This document shows, piece after piece, positions 30,008-40,959 of a stretch of DNA of 45,184 bases; the first letter of the stretch is position 1; every line of letters begins with the position of its first letter. Position numbers and translations under genes: made by a program. Below the pieces are notes generated by a model that saw only the letters and a program-made list of their open reading frames with translations, was not told the DNA's origin and made no database searches. Location: positions 1,306,800 through 1,351,983 of the forward strand of contig GG745339.1 of the NCBI GenBank assembly GCA_000151295.1, written 5' to 3'. The stretch comes from Allomyces macrogynus ATCC 38327 (Eukaryota > Blastocladiomycota > Blastocladiomycetes > Blastocladiales > Blastocladiaceae).

Positions 30008-30649
30008 GGTGCAGTGGACATAGTTGGGTAAACTATGTCCAGGTGTGTCCACTCTAAATGGCCGCCCAGACCCATGGACACACTGGACACACTGGACACA
30101 CTTCAATTAATGTTCAGAAAATAAAAAAAAAGGGGAATGTGTGCAGATTGTGCACATCTTCTCCCCCCTTTTTCTATAGCCATCTATTTTTTCAACCCTG
30201 TCCAGTGTGTCCAGTGTGTCAAAACCTATCTGGGAGGCCATTTGGAGTGGACACACCCTGGACATAGTTCGCCCAAGTGTGTCCACAAACCTTCCCAACC
30301 CATTCCCCAACCATTCGCTGAACCCCCTGGCCCCAAGGGCAGCTGTGCTGCCCGCGCGTGGACCTAGGTCCCAGACACACATTCCTAGGTCTCAATTCCC
30401 TGTTTATTCCTCCCCAGCACCCTTTCTCAGACTTGCTCGCAGTACATATCCCCGAATTCCATTCCCCGACCGGCGTGGACCTAGGTCCCAGAATTCCAGT
30501 CCAGGTCCTCAGGCTTACAGGGGCATGTCGAGAACCATTAATCGAAGTGGTCGCGGTGGGGGTTCATCGAGGTGGTGGTCCTGGAGCGGCGTGGACCTAG
30601 GACAGCATTTTGACCTAGGGTTGGACCTACGGCAGGGTCCTAGGGCACA
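30008..30649. repeat. Right terminal inverted repeat of the PLV (642 bp)
   Basis: Complete copy, inverse of 15283-16426. From the inside outward: a 27-bp palindrome, tandem GGACACACT units, a conserved central part, then an outer part with GGACCTAGGTCC at 30360-30371 and 30477-30488 plus other CCTAGG cores. Begins 15 bp after the polymerase-helicase stop codon. Confidence 0.93.
30015..30041. repeat. 27-bp palindrome near inner end of right TIR
   Basis: Arms TGGACATAGTT (30015-30025) and AACTATGTCCA (30031-30041) around GGGTA. Exact mirror of 16393-16419. Confidence 0.8.
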
Positions 30650-30654
30650 CACAG

Positions 30655-30873
30655 TGTTCTGACAGGGTTTTGTGCAGGAAAGCTGATAGCAACCTGTTGT
30701 ATTCACTGGGGCACAGGAACACCAGCCTAAGACATAAAGCCTGCCATTGTGGGGTCATCACCTGCCACCATGTGACCCATAGTCATGGCCCAAGGGACGT
30801 GCCACAGGGTGACTGTGTGCCTTGCATGCTCACAGCTTGGGATTTCGCACTGTGCTGCAACACTCAGCTGTTG
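30655..30873 (+). repeat. Dispersed repeat, copy B
   Basis: Same family and orientation as 1217-1430. It starts about 5 bp beyond the viral right end, so the virus lies at the very edge of this repeat. Differences from copy A are mostly CpG in A versus TpG/CpA here. Confidence 0.75.
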
Positions 30874-32430
30874 GCGCTCAGATATGTACAAGTGCTACCT
30901 CTGCAATGACCCCTCATTGGTGTGGCTACTCACAGACGCCCTGCACTGCAGCCTGCAGCACCACCACTGACTGTGCACAGCATGGGAAATCACCCATGAT
31001 GTGACCTAACAACCTTTTGCTGTCTGGCTAAGCCCACATTGCTCATGCTCACCCTCTCAGCTGCACCACCTGCACCCAGCCTTGCCCCAATGTTTTGGTT
31101 CTGTCCCATTTATTGGGGGGCTCTCCTTGAGCCATCAGGCTTGTGCAACCTGTTTCTGGGACTGTACCCAGGCCTCTCCCAGACACATGCGCCCCCTCAC
31201 ATGGAACCAGCATCTTCTGCCAGCACCTTTCTTTTACACCCTTCTTCTCTCTCTTTGCATCACCCCTTCCCATTCTCAATACAGCCATTTGCTTTTGGAT
31301 ACTGCCTAGAAATGGGTTGTGTCCTTGCTATTTCCAGATCCTCAACATTCAGCATCCAGCACCCCATGTCACCAATCAGAAGATGAGCAAACATCATCAT
31401 CACCCAGTTGCTACCAACCCACATCTTGATCCTCCAGTTCTTGTCCTGACCACCAGTGCCATCCTCATGTTTCTCTTGCCATCAAATTGCCACCAATTGG
31501 CAACATTAACCTGCAAGTACCCTGCACACCACTCATAACAAGTTTGACTGCTCTAACATCTAGCATGAGTGAGTGGTTGCCACAATACAGCACAACTATG
31601 TTTCCATGCAGGAAAGGGTGTGAAGTGCAGCAAATTCAAGTGACAACATGGCTGGTCTTGGGGCAAGATAATTAATCAATCAAATCTGAACAAGTCAAGG
31701 TACACATTGCTGAGAGCTTCTAACAACTTGAATACCGCTCAAATGGGCCTGTAGAAGGTGGGGATGATTCCTGCCAGTTGTGCACCAAAAAGGGGGGAGT
31801 GCAAATAAGCTTGATGAGCCCCACTCAACCACTACATGGTACTGATGAAAGTCATTCTGTGGCTGTGCCTTGAGCTAATTGATGTCAGAGTACTGTGGCT
31901 GCAGTGCATGCCACATTGTTTTGGCACAAGTCGAAACAGGACCAATCATGCCATAACTTTGATGTTGGCCACCTGACAAATACAGTCTGCATGCCACTCC
32001 TGCTCCACAACTCATGCATCAGTGTATGCCACATCTAACAATGGGATTGTCGTGACAGAAAAGAGCAGGTCCTTGAACAGGAACTGGTGTGAGGGCGAGT
32101 TAGGGGCTCAATGCTTGATGAGGTTGTTGATGCCACAATCTGGGACCATTGCAGTGGCAGGTCACAAACATTGCAGTTGTGCTTGGCTGCATGCACATGT
32201 CAACTTGGTTGTAGGACATGATAAGTATGGGGAGGGTCCAAAAGTGGAGCAAGCTGCTGTCATGGGCAGGAACAACAAGTTGAGAATGTGGTAAACATTG
32301 CTTTTGGTTTGCAGCAAGATGCATGACCAGAGTGACCAGAGTCGCTCACTATGACCCTGGCATGATGACCATGGGCCAAGGGTCAAGGGAGAACAGACTC
32401 CCACAACCAACACTCAATGTGCCCGAATGA
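30874..32430. other. CpG-poor sequence without recognisable gene
   Basis: Short open frames only, rich in Cys, His, Leu and Pro as expected of TpG/CpA-rich random sequence. No transposase, RT or host domain was recognised. The character changes sharply to CpG-rich at about 32,450, where the next host gene ends. Confidence 0.5.
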
Positions 32431-32436
32431 TCATGG

Positions 32437-34006
32437 TTACTCGTCAGTTTCCTCGTCGCTACTCGCATACGCCACCAATCGCGCCGATCCCGATGGTTGA
32501 GCCCGACCCGCGACGATCACCACAGGAATGGGGTGAGTTGACCGCTCCTCCATGGAATCGGGGAGCAACACCGACGCCTCCTCCTCCGCCAGCTCCTGCA
32601 TCGACTCGGCACCCGCATCAGCCTTCGCCCCACCCATCTCAAGTCGCTCCTTTTGCACGAGCGCGCGGAACCCGGCATGCATCCCATGCCACGGATTCAA
32701 AAAAGCGAGCTTCGCATCATGCTGCGCGCGCAACTTGGCCTCAAAATCAGCACCGTGTTGCGCCACATACCGTGCGGTCGCGCGCATCGCCGCCATCAGG
32801 TCGTCCGAATCGCGTCGAGGCAACGGCGGCGGTACCTGTGCGGAAGACGGCGGAGACGGTGCGGTCCAGGTCCCGTCACGCATGGCCGCGAGCACGTGGT
32901 CGAAATAAGCGCGGTGCGGGTGCGCGCGCGCGAGAAACGCGAATTGCGGCTGGCCGTACTGCTTGCGCGCAATCAGGTTCTCGGCGGCGGTCACGTCAGG
33001 CTGCGACAAGATGAACGTCGCGGTACGGTGCAGGATTTCGAGGTCCTTTGGGTCGGTGGGCTTGACCCGGGATGGACGAGTGAGTGGCAGATTCGCGCGC
33101 ATCGAAAGCATGGCCGAGATAAATGGATGTCGAGTTGACGCATGCGTACCTTGTCCAACAGCTCCTCTTTTCCCTCGGCGGCCGCATAGTCCCAATTAAT
33201 CTCGTTGGTCGAGACCGCGTCGCGCTCATTGCGCCGCCGTTTTGCGCGTGCGTTGGCCGCCACTTCCTCGGCCGTGAGCCCGCCCTCCTCCTCGTTGTCA
33301 GAAGCTGGTAGGTCGCGGTAACGCTCATCGTCGAGCTCGGTCTCGAGCCGGGTCCACTCGCGCTCATGAGCGGCCGCATCCGGTTCGTCCGAGTCGAGGT
33401 AACCCGGACGGCGGCCGGCGCGCGTGATCGTGTCGACCGTGTCAGAAATGTCGTCGAGATCGTCGACCGAGTCGTCGAGTGCCGCAAGGAGATGGCGCAC
33501 GTCGTAGCTAGAAGGACGGTGCGACGCGAGTGTGAGAAGGGGAGAATATAAAGCTGGTCGAAGCGTCGGCGGTCGTGATTTCGGGTGAACATGGTGAGGT
33601 TTCGACTTGCTATTTGTTTTTGGAGAGCTTGGCGGGGATGCGGAGCAGAGCACGAGCGAGGTGGATCGAACCCGCCGTGCGAATTGTGCCTCGACAACGA
33701 CGCCACACGACCATGCCCATGATCGCATTCCGATCAATCGTGCTATATTTCCCATGCCATCTAAAACGTGCAGCTTACCAAGGAAAGCAAGCAAGTGTCC
33801 TCTTACCGATCGATCATCAACTTGGGGTCGTGCACACTTGGCACCATCATGGCGCCCTCGGCCGCGGCAATAGCCGTCTCAGGACAGGTCAATGGGTCGA
33901 CGAGCGTCACAGCGCGCGCAATAATCGTCAAGTCGATCGGGTTCGTGTCCTTGGTGTCATGATCGGGTCGCAAATGGCGGTGGGTTGTGGCACGGGCGCG
34001 CTTCAT
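32437..34006 (-). CDS. SURP-domain splicing regulator (SFSWAP-like), 3 exons
   Basis: Proposed exons 34006-33807, 33507-33150, 33060-32437 give 393 aa. Intron 1 (299 bp) is GTAAGA..CTTCTAG, intron 2 (89 bp) is GTACGC..CAAG. The ATG at 34006 is clear. The N-terminal part ends exon 1 with HDPKLMIDR and continues YDVRHLL in exon 2, matching the SWAP N-terminal domain (K-x-L-I-D-R-Y-D-x-R). An acidic DDERYRDLP segment follows. Exon 3 holds two SURP modules: LEILHRTATFIL...FAFLARAHPHRAYFDHV (about 194-243) and a second RATARYVAQHGADFE...LAFLNPWHGMHAGF (about 265-310). The protein is shorter than animal SFSWAP and lacks its RS-rich tail. It should act in nuclear pre-mRNA splicing. Confidence 0.82.
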
Positions 34007-34745
34007 GGTCGGTCTTGGCCGAAGGCAAAATGTAGTTCTGGCGCTCTTAAATCCACAGCGTGACTTGCAGCAAGTTGTCGGTCACGCCGCAAGAATTGTT
34101 GCGACTGGGATTTTGATTGGGATTGATTGTTCGTTGCTCGGCAAGTTTGGCACGAGCAGGCATTTAGGCATCATACGCCATATACAAATGTCGGTGTGGG
34201 CGTTGAAGTAGGCATGGGCTGCCCGGAGAGGAACGCGGTATTAGCCTGGGTTGCTCTCGTCTCGTCGTTGACACTGTCGAGACTGCAATAATTATCGCCG
34301 ACGACGGTTTGGATCTCGCTATCAATTGCTCGCAAGACTAGCTGGTGGACCCGAACGGCCTCCTCCCGAGCCTCCACAAATCATTCCCGCACTGCGCCGT
34401 CATTCCAAGCGCTCACGATCAATCAACCCCGCACCGGCAATGACCAAGAAGCCCAACGAGAACCCAAGGACAGCCCCGAGCGTGCCAGCAGGAAACGGTC
34501 ACGGAGCTGCATAATCTGCCGACGCAGCGATCCACCGCCTGACCGACTGACGACACGCGCACCACGCGGCCGTGCCGATACATTCGCGCCAACTCGCGTC
34601 CCGCTCGCCGACCTCGCCGGTTCACTAAAATGCTACGCGTGACGGAAAATTTGAACGCGGCGCGATGGGGCACTAATTGCGCATCGTTGTCGATGACGTG
34701 CAAGGGTAGGGTGAGGTCGGCGTGGAAGGGTGGACGCTGACAACG
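34007..34745. other. Divergent intergenic region
   Basis: 739 bp between the ATG of the SURP gene (minus) and the first plausible ATG of the plus-strand gene. It presumably contains both promoters. No obvious TATA box or RNA gene. Short open frames here show no family. Confidence 0.4.
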
Positions 34746-37060
34746 ATGCCGACCATGCACGACGGAGGTGACGAGGAAGTGATTGATCCTGTCCCGTCCC
34801 GGACCTCGTCGATTCTCAGCTCCGAATCCGAAACTGTTGACAACGGTGCCATGAGCCTCGACCCGCGCACCTTTCCTCGTCGTACTACCGCTCGGCGTCG
34901 AATCCTGACGGTAACGCGTCGACCATCGCTCTGTGCTTGGTCTCGATCGAGCCCTCTACCTCGATTCACACTCGGCCGAATCCACCCATTCGGCCGACGA
35001 CGACGACAACTGTTCGTCATCGACACGAACCTGGCCGATTTCGCGCGCCGCCCCCTGTCCGTCATCGGGTGCTGGATCTCGCCAGCACCCGCGTATACCC
35101 GAAAGCAGATACTCGAACCGGCATCGTACTCGTCAACCGCGCGACGGGTCCGCACGCGCCCGTTGACGACCGCGACGACGTGATGCTCGAGACCAGCGAG
35201 GATTACGTATTGGAACGCGCCGACTCGGAAGTGGGTGCCTAAGGTACGTTTCGTATGCTTCTCGGTCTACCCTCCTATCGAACTGACGCTTCTCTCCCCC
35301 CCCCCCCCCCCACGTGGGAGATGACCAAGGACGGCCGGTCGCGCAACAGACGCTGCTCGAAAGTCACTGGCACGCTCTCGCGCGCGGCCGCGCGCCGTGC
35401 CGCGTCCCCAAGCAAAATGCACTCGGCGAGCGGGATCAGACCGATCAGCCGCGGGCTTATCCAGCTCACGATGCTCGGCTTCTCGATCCCCAACATCCAA
35501 CAGCAACGAAACGTCGCCATCACCGGGCGAGGCGCCCCTCATCACTGCGCTCGTCCCGCCGTCGGCTAACGGCACCGACTCACCAGGCCTGAACCTGTTT
35601 CGTCCGATCCGCGGTCGCCAGCGGTCTTATGGGGAATCCATGCAGCCAAGCCCGTCGCCGTCCGGCACGTCGCCCGTGGTCCAGTTCGCGACACGCACGT
35701 TTGGTACGATCGGCCGGCTCAGGTCCGTGAGGAAGAACGTGCCGGCGACGGAGCTTGGTGCGAGCCGGAGTCGGAGCGGGAGTGCAGAAACATCGACGTC
35801 GCCGTCGGCGCACGTATGGGATGCCGTGTACCACCGACACAGTTACGCCGCGAGCGAGCACGAAATCTGTGAAGGTGTCGGGTCGCTGCCGCCGCAAGTC
35901 ACGATCTCGGACCTGAGTGTTCAATCGGCCGACTCTGGCGGGATTCCGACGAGCAGATTGGACGAGGAAGACGAGGACGGTGGGGACGGATGGGGACGTG
36001 TTGCATTGGTGTAGGTTGTGCACGAGGGGCAGCAGCTGGGTTTGTACACGGATGAGACGCTACTCGATTTCTGGTTCATGTTCACGTTGTGGAAGGACGG
36101 AGCCTCACCGGATGCAGTTTCCTGGGACAGGGAAGCGAGATTGCCGAGTCCATTCAAGTATCTCAGCGAGAGTTGCCTCGCGCTCCTCGTCGAGTCCAAT
36201 CTGTGCCAAGAGTCGTTCTACGTTGTCGAGAACGGTCAGTCGCTGCGGCTGCACACGAGGAGCAAAGACGATGTGGTACGCGGCTGGATTCTCGGCACAA
36301 TTATCATGAGCGAGGGTACTCACTTCATCGTCCCCTGTCCCATAGCTGCACTGGGCAAGTCGGATATGCGTTCCTGCCTGACGGCATCTACGGCGGCGAC
36401 GGAGCATTGGGCAACGGGTCCGACTACCGCAAGGAGGACGGGAAACTCGTCAAGTTCTTTTTCCTCGTGGAGCTGTGCAATGAGCTCGAACCCGACCTCG
36501 TCGCTCCGGCGGGCATGCGTCGGGCATTTCTATCACAGTCGACGCTCATGCGACGTTCCATTGTGGCCATTGTACAAGCCGGCCGTGCACGCTCGCACAC
36601 ACACGACAACGGGTTGGACATGGCGTCGATTGCGTCGGCCGAGATTCATTCGCCGATCATCATGTCGCCGACGCCGCCGGATGAGCGGATCGAGTGCACA
36701 CGGGTTGGTGCCATCGAACTCGGCGTGCCGAGCGTCTTGTGGGATGGATACGTCCTGATATCGCCTCCCTCCGAGGGCAACACATTTTGTAACGCCGGAA
36801 AATCTCAGAGTTCCGCACTTTGGCGGAGAGCCATCGAGAAAAACTGGAGAAGCACTGGGTCTTCTAGACGCCAGTCATTTGCGGCACTGTTTTCGACTGA
36901 TGTTGCCGAAAAAATCAAATTTGTACGCCGGGCCAAGCCATTGGACGAGTCTCTGGCAAATAGGATGGAGAGACCATTCATGGAGGCGGGAAAGCGACGC
37001 AGCTCTCGCTATGCAAGTCAACTTTTTGGTTCGTTACTCTCGACGCAACAGGTTTCTTGA
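34746..37060 (+). CDS. Unrecognised multi-exon protein
   Basis: Coding character is strong in pieces, but the whole exon structure is uncertain. Start: ATG 34746 (a further-upstream frame begins only with GTG). The first part is low-complexity and Ser/Thr/Pro/Arg-rich. A VLDLASTRVYPKAD...DVMLETSEDYVLE segment (about 35067-35230) and the frame open to 36014 look coding. That frame meets TAG at 36012-36014 and then continues in the same frame with HEGQQLGLYTDETLLDFWFMF, so a short intron or a nonsense mutation lies here. A well-supported intron is 36235-36359 (GTCAGT..CAAG), joining FYVVEN to VGYAFLPDGIYGG. The final exon ends at 37060, 34 bp from the convergent CPS stop. A run of 16 C at about 35296-35311 may hide a frame error. 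No family recognised. Confidence 0.45.
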
Positions 37061-37094
37061 GAAGCAGCATTTGACCATAAAGCCAACTTACGTC

Positions 37095-40000
37095 TTACAC
37101 GACCTTCTCACTCGTCGCCGCAATCCACTCGTTCCAACTCACAATCTCGCCCATCGGCTGGCCCTTCGAATCCACGGGCCCAATCGGCTTCCCCGCACGC
37201 AGAGCCTCACGGCGAATCGCCAACGCATCCGCAAACAAGGCCGCGCCACGTGCGTCCGTGAGCATCGGCACACCGAGATCGACGGCGAGACGACGCACCG
37301 CGTACGCCGGGTCATTGGGCGCAAGCGCGCGCTCCACGGCGAGCGCCAGCACCAGCGCAACCTTAGCGTCGCCAAAATCGGCCTTGGCCGCGGCGCGGAC
37401 CGAGTCGAGCGGCTCACCGCCCTCGACCTGCGCGAGCCACTGCGGCGAACGCGCGAGGACCGACACGGGCTGCTTGGTCGCGGCCGTAATGGCGGCAGCG
37501 GTGGTCGCGTCGGCCGCGACGATCGGGTGGCCTGCACGAATGACGGCCTTCGAGACGGTCGCGAGCATTTCGTCCGTAACACCCGCGGCGCGCTCGACGA
37601 GCACGGCCATACCCGGTTCCGGGACCTTGAATCCGTTGACGGCCTCGAGCGACGTCAAGAACGCCTCGTGCAGCGTCTTCCCAAAGCACGCGACCTCACC
37701 CGTCGAACTCATTTCGACCGAGAGGACCGGATCTGCGCCGGCAATACGCGTCCACGAGAACTGCGGCGCCTTGACAGCCACGTACGGCCGCTTCTTGCTC
37801 GCCTGCAGGTCAATCGGCGCGTGGACCGCGTCGGGCACGGCCATGGCGCGCGTCGCCGTACGGATCAGGTTCTCGCCGAGCACCTTGGAAATGAACGGGA
37901 ACGACCGCGACGCACGCAGGTTGCATTCGATGACGCGCAGCGGGTGGCCGGGCTTCTCGAGAATCTGCATGTTGAAGGGACCAGTAATGTTGAGGGCCTT
38001 GGCCACCTGCGCGGCGACGGCACGCACGGCCTGGCGTGTCTCCTCGGGCAAGTCGGGCGCGGGCAGGACGAGCGAGGCGTCGCCCGAGTGCACGCCCGCG
38101 GGCTCGACGTGCTCCGAGACGGCCTCGGCGATCAACTGGCCGCTCACGGCGACACCGTCGACGTCAATCTCGTTGGCACCCGTCACAAACTCGGTCACGA
38201 CAACCGGGTGGTCGGGCGAGACGTCCGTCGCGAGCGCAAGGAAGGCCTTGAGTTCCTCGGGCGACGTGGCGACGCGCATGGCCGCACCTGAGAGCACGTA
38301 CGACGGGCGCACGAGCACGGGGTACCCGACGCGGTCGGCAAACGCGAGCGCCTCGTCGACGGTCGTCAGCGCCTGCCACTGCGGCTGGTGCACGCCAATC
38401 TTGTCGAGAATCGCCGAGAATTGCGCACGGTCCTCGGCGCGGTCAATGTCCTCAGGGTTCGTGCCCAACACCTTGCACCCTTGTTTCTGCAGCGGCAGCG
38501 CCATGTTCTGCGGCAGCTGACCACCGACCGAAACAACGACGCCCTCCGACTGTTCGGCCTCGTAAATATCGAGAACGCGCTCGAGCGACAGCTCCTCAAA
38601 GTAGAGCCGGTCGGCCTCGTCGAAATCGGTCGAGACCGTCTCCGGGTTGTAGTTGACCATGATGGTCTTGCGGCCGAGGTCGCGCAGCTCGCGGATCGCT
38701 GAGACACCGCACCAATCAAACTCGACCGAGGACCCAATGCGGTAGACGCCCGACCCGAGCACCATTGTGCCGTTGTCATCAAACTTGACATCGTGCGCCG
38801 CGCCGTGGTAGGTCATGTAGAGGTAGTTGGTCGAGGTCGGGAACTCACCCGCAAGCGTGTCAATCCGCTTGACCCACGGCGTGATCCCGAGCCCGACGCG
38901 CTTGGCGCGCACGGCGAGGGCGCCGGCCTTCTTGCCGTCGGCCGAGGGTTTGAGCGCGGCGGCAATCTGCGTGTCGCTGAACCCGGCCTGCTTGGCCGCG
39001 AGAAGGGCGGCCTTGTCGGCCGACTCGAGCGTGTGCGACTGCAGCGTCTTGCGCGTCTGCGTCATGTTCTCAAACTTGTAGAGGAACCACTTGTCGATCT
39101 TGGTGATGTCGTGGATCTGGTCGGCCGACATGCCCTCGTCGACAGCCTGCGCCCAATGTTGCAGACGCTGGTCGGTCGGGTTGCGCAGCGCCACGTCGAG
39201 CTCCTCGCGCGACAGGTGCTTCTCCTCGTCGGTCGGCGGCTCGAAGCCGCGGAACGACGGGTCGACTTGCCGGATGGCCTTCTGGAACGATTCCTCGAAC
39301 GTACGGCCGATGGCCATGACCTCACCGACCGACTATCAAGTGGGGAAAAGTGGAGGGTGAGCTTCGAGTGACTCAAGCTACCACCCGTGAACTGCAAGGG
39401 CAAAACGAACCTTCATCTGCGACCCAACCTTGCGGTCGACATGAGCAAACTTACTCAGGTCCCAGCGCGGGATCTTGGTCACGACGTAGTCAAGCGACGG
39501 CTCAAAGCACGCCGTCGTCGACTTGGTCACCGCGTTCTTGATCTCCGGCAACGTCTGACCCAACCCAATCTTCGCGGCGACAAACGCAAGCGGGTAACCC
39601 GTGGCCTTGGACGCGAGCGCCGACGACCGCGACAAGCGCGCGTTCACTTCAATCACAGCGTACTCGAGCGAATCCGGGTTCAGCGCGTACTGCACGTTAC
39701 ACTCGCCGACGACGCCGAGATGGCGAATGATCTTGATCGCGGCCGCACGGAGCATGTGGTACTCTTCGTCGGACAGCGTCTGCGACGGGGCCACGACAAT
39801 TGAGTCGCCCGTGTGCACGCCGAGCGGGTCGAGGTTCTCCATGTTGCATACGGTGATGCAGTTGTCGTGCGCGTCACGGACCACCTCGTATTCGACTTCC
39901 TTCCACCCCTTCATCGACCGCTCAACAAGAATCTGCGGCGACAGGGCCAAAGACTTGGTCGCGAGCGCCGCGAGTTCCTCGGGGTTCGCGGCAAACCCGG

Positions 40001-40959
40001 ACCCGAGCCCACCGAGCGCAAACGCCGACCGCACAATGACGGGGTAGTGAATATCGGCCGCCGCGGCGAGTGCCTCGTCGACCGTTTCGACCGCGACCGA
40101 CTTGGCAATCGGGATGTTGATCTCCTGCAGCGCCTTGGCAAACAAGTCGCGGTCCTCGGATGTAATCAGCGTCGAGATTGGCGTGCCGAGCACTTTCACC
40201 TTGTACTTTTCCAGCACGCCCATTTGGTCGAGCGCAATCCCGCAATTCAGCGCCGTCTGGCCGCCGAAATTGAGCAAGATCCCATCGGGCCGTTCCTTTT
40301 CGATAATCTGCGTCACGTACTCGGGCGTGACGGGCAAGAAGTAGACCTTGTCGGCGAGCTGCTCGTCGGTCTGGACTGTCGCGATATTCGGGTTTACGAG
40401 AATAGTCTCGACGCCCTCTTCCTTGAGCGCCTTGATCGCCTGCGACCCGGAATAGTCGAATTCGCCGGCTTGGCCAATCGAGAGACCGCCAGACCCGACG
40501 ACGAGCACGCGTTTCGCGAGCGGGACAAACGGCTGCGCAGGTGCGGCGTCGGCATTGGTAACCGTCGACTGGAACCGGTAGGAACCGACTTGCACGACGG
40601 CCGGCGGCAGCGCGTGGATGCGACCAGGCAGGATCGGTGCAGTGGTCCGGGCAGTGCGCAGAGGTGCGGTAGAGTACGGTCCGCGGGCCGTGATGGAGGA
40701 GAAGTTGCGCGTCGGGGTCGCGGTCGTTGCACTGTTGATGTTTCCCTGGTCAGTCGCTTCATTCAGGTCGAATTGGTCGCGAGTGTCCATCCATTGCTGG
40801 TCGTGGTCGTACGGACCTGGTGCATGGCGAGGCAGTGCTTGCCGTCAGGTTCGAGCTCGTCCCGACGAGGCCCGCCGACGCAGCGGCGTGGTTGTTCAGG
40901 GTCGTGCGGGCGCCGCGAGCGGGGGCGGCGAGCCGGGCAGCAGATGCGAATCGGAACAT
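37095..40959 (-). CDS. CPA2: Carbamoyl-phosphate synthase large subunit, mitochondrial arginine type
   Basis: Makes carbamoyl phosphate from bicarbonate, ammonia (delivered by the small subunit) and two ATP for arginine synthesis. Exons 40959-40817, 40731-39411, 39332-37095 give 1233 aa. Introns 40732-40816 (85 bp, GTCCGT..ACAG) and 39333-39410 (78 bp, GTTCGT..ATAG) both restore frame, the second joining GSQMK to [10 protein letters not shown], a conserved family junction. Two ATP-grasp halves are complete ([71 protein letters not shown]), with the oligomerisation domain between and an MGS-like domain at the C-terminus. The first ~60 residues ([18 protein letters not shown]...) have Arg/Ala/Ser and no acids, a classic mitochondrial presequence, which favours CPA2/arg-3 over the pyrimidine enzyme. 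There is no fused ATCase or DHOase. Confidence 0.92.

Larger units (their letters stand above)
15283..30649. mobile_element. Endogenous Polinton-like virus (PLV) with ~642-bp TIRs
   Basis: The unit is bounded by long terminal inverted repeats (15283-16426 including an assembly gap, and 30008-30649). It encodes the virion module (major capsid, penton, A32-type ATPase, fiber), a TVpol-like polymerase/S3H helicase, an RVE integrase and a tyrosine-recombinase-like protein. No protein-primed DNA polymerase B and no adenain-type protease are visible, so it fits PLV/virophage-type replication better than a Maverick/Polinton. Correcting the 595-N gap to the 94 bp predicted from the other TIR gives about 14.87 kb. 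A 4-bp CACA lies outside each end (15279-15282, 30650-30653), only weak evidence for a target duplication. Five genes are broken, so it is probably defective. Confidence 0.88.

Noticed and set aside
31039..31540. Leu/Pro/Ser-rich frames as a secreted protein gene
   Set aside because: Typical of CpG-depleted random sequence; no start context, domain or conserved pattern.
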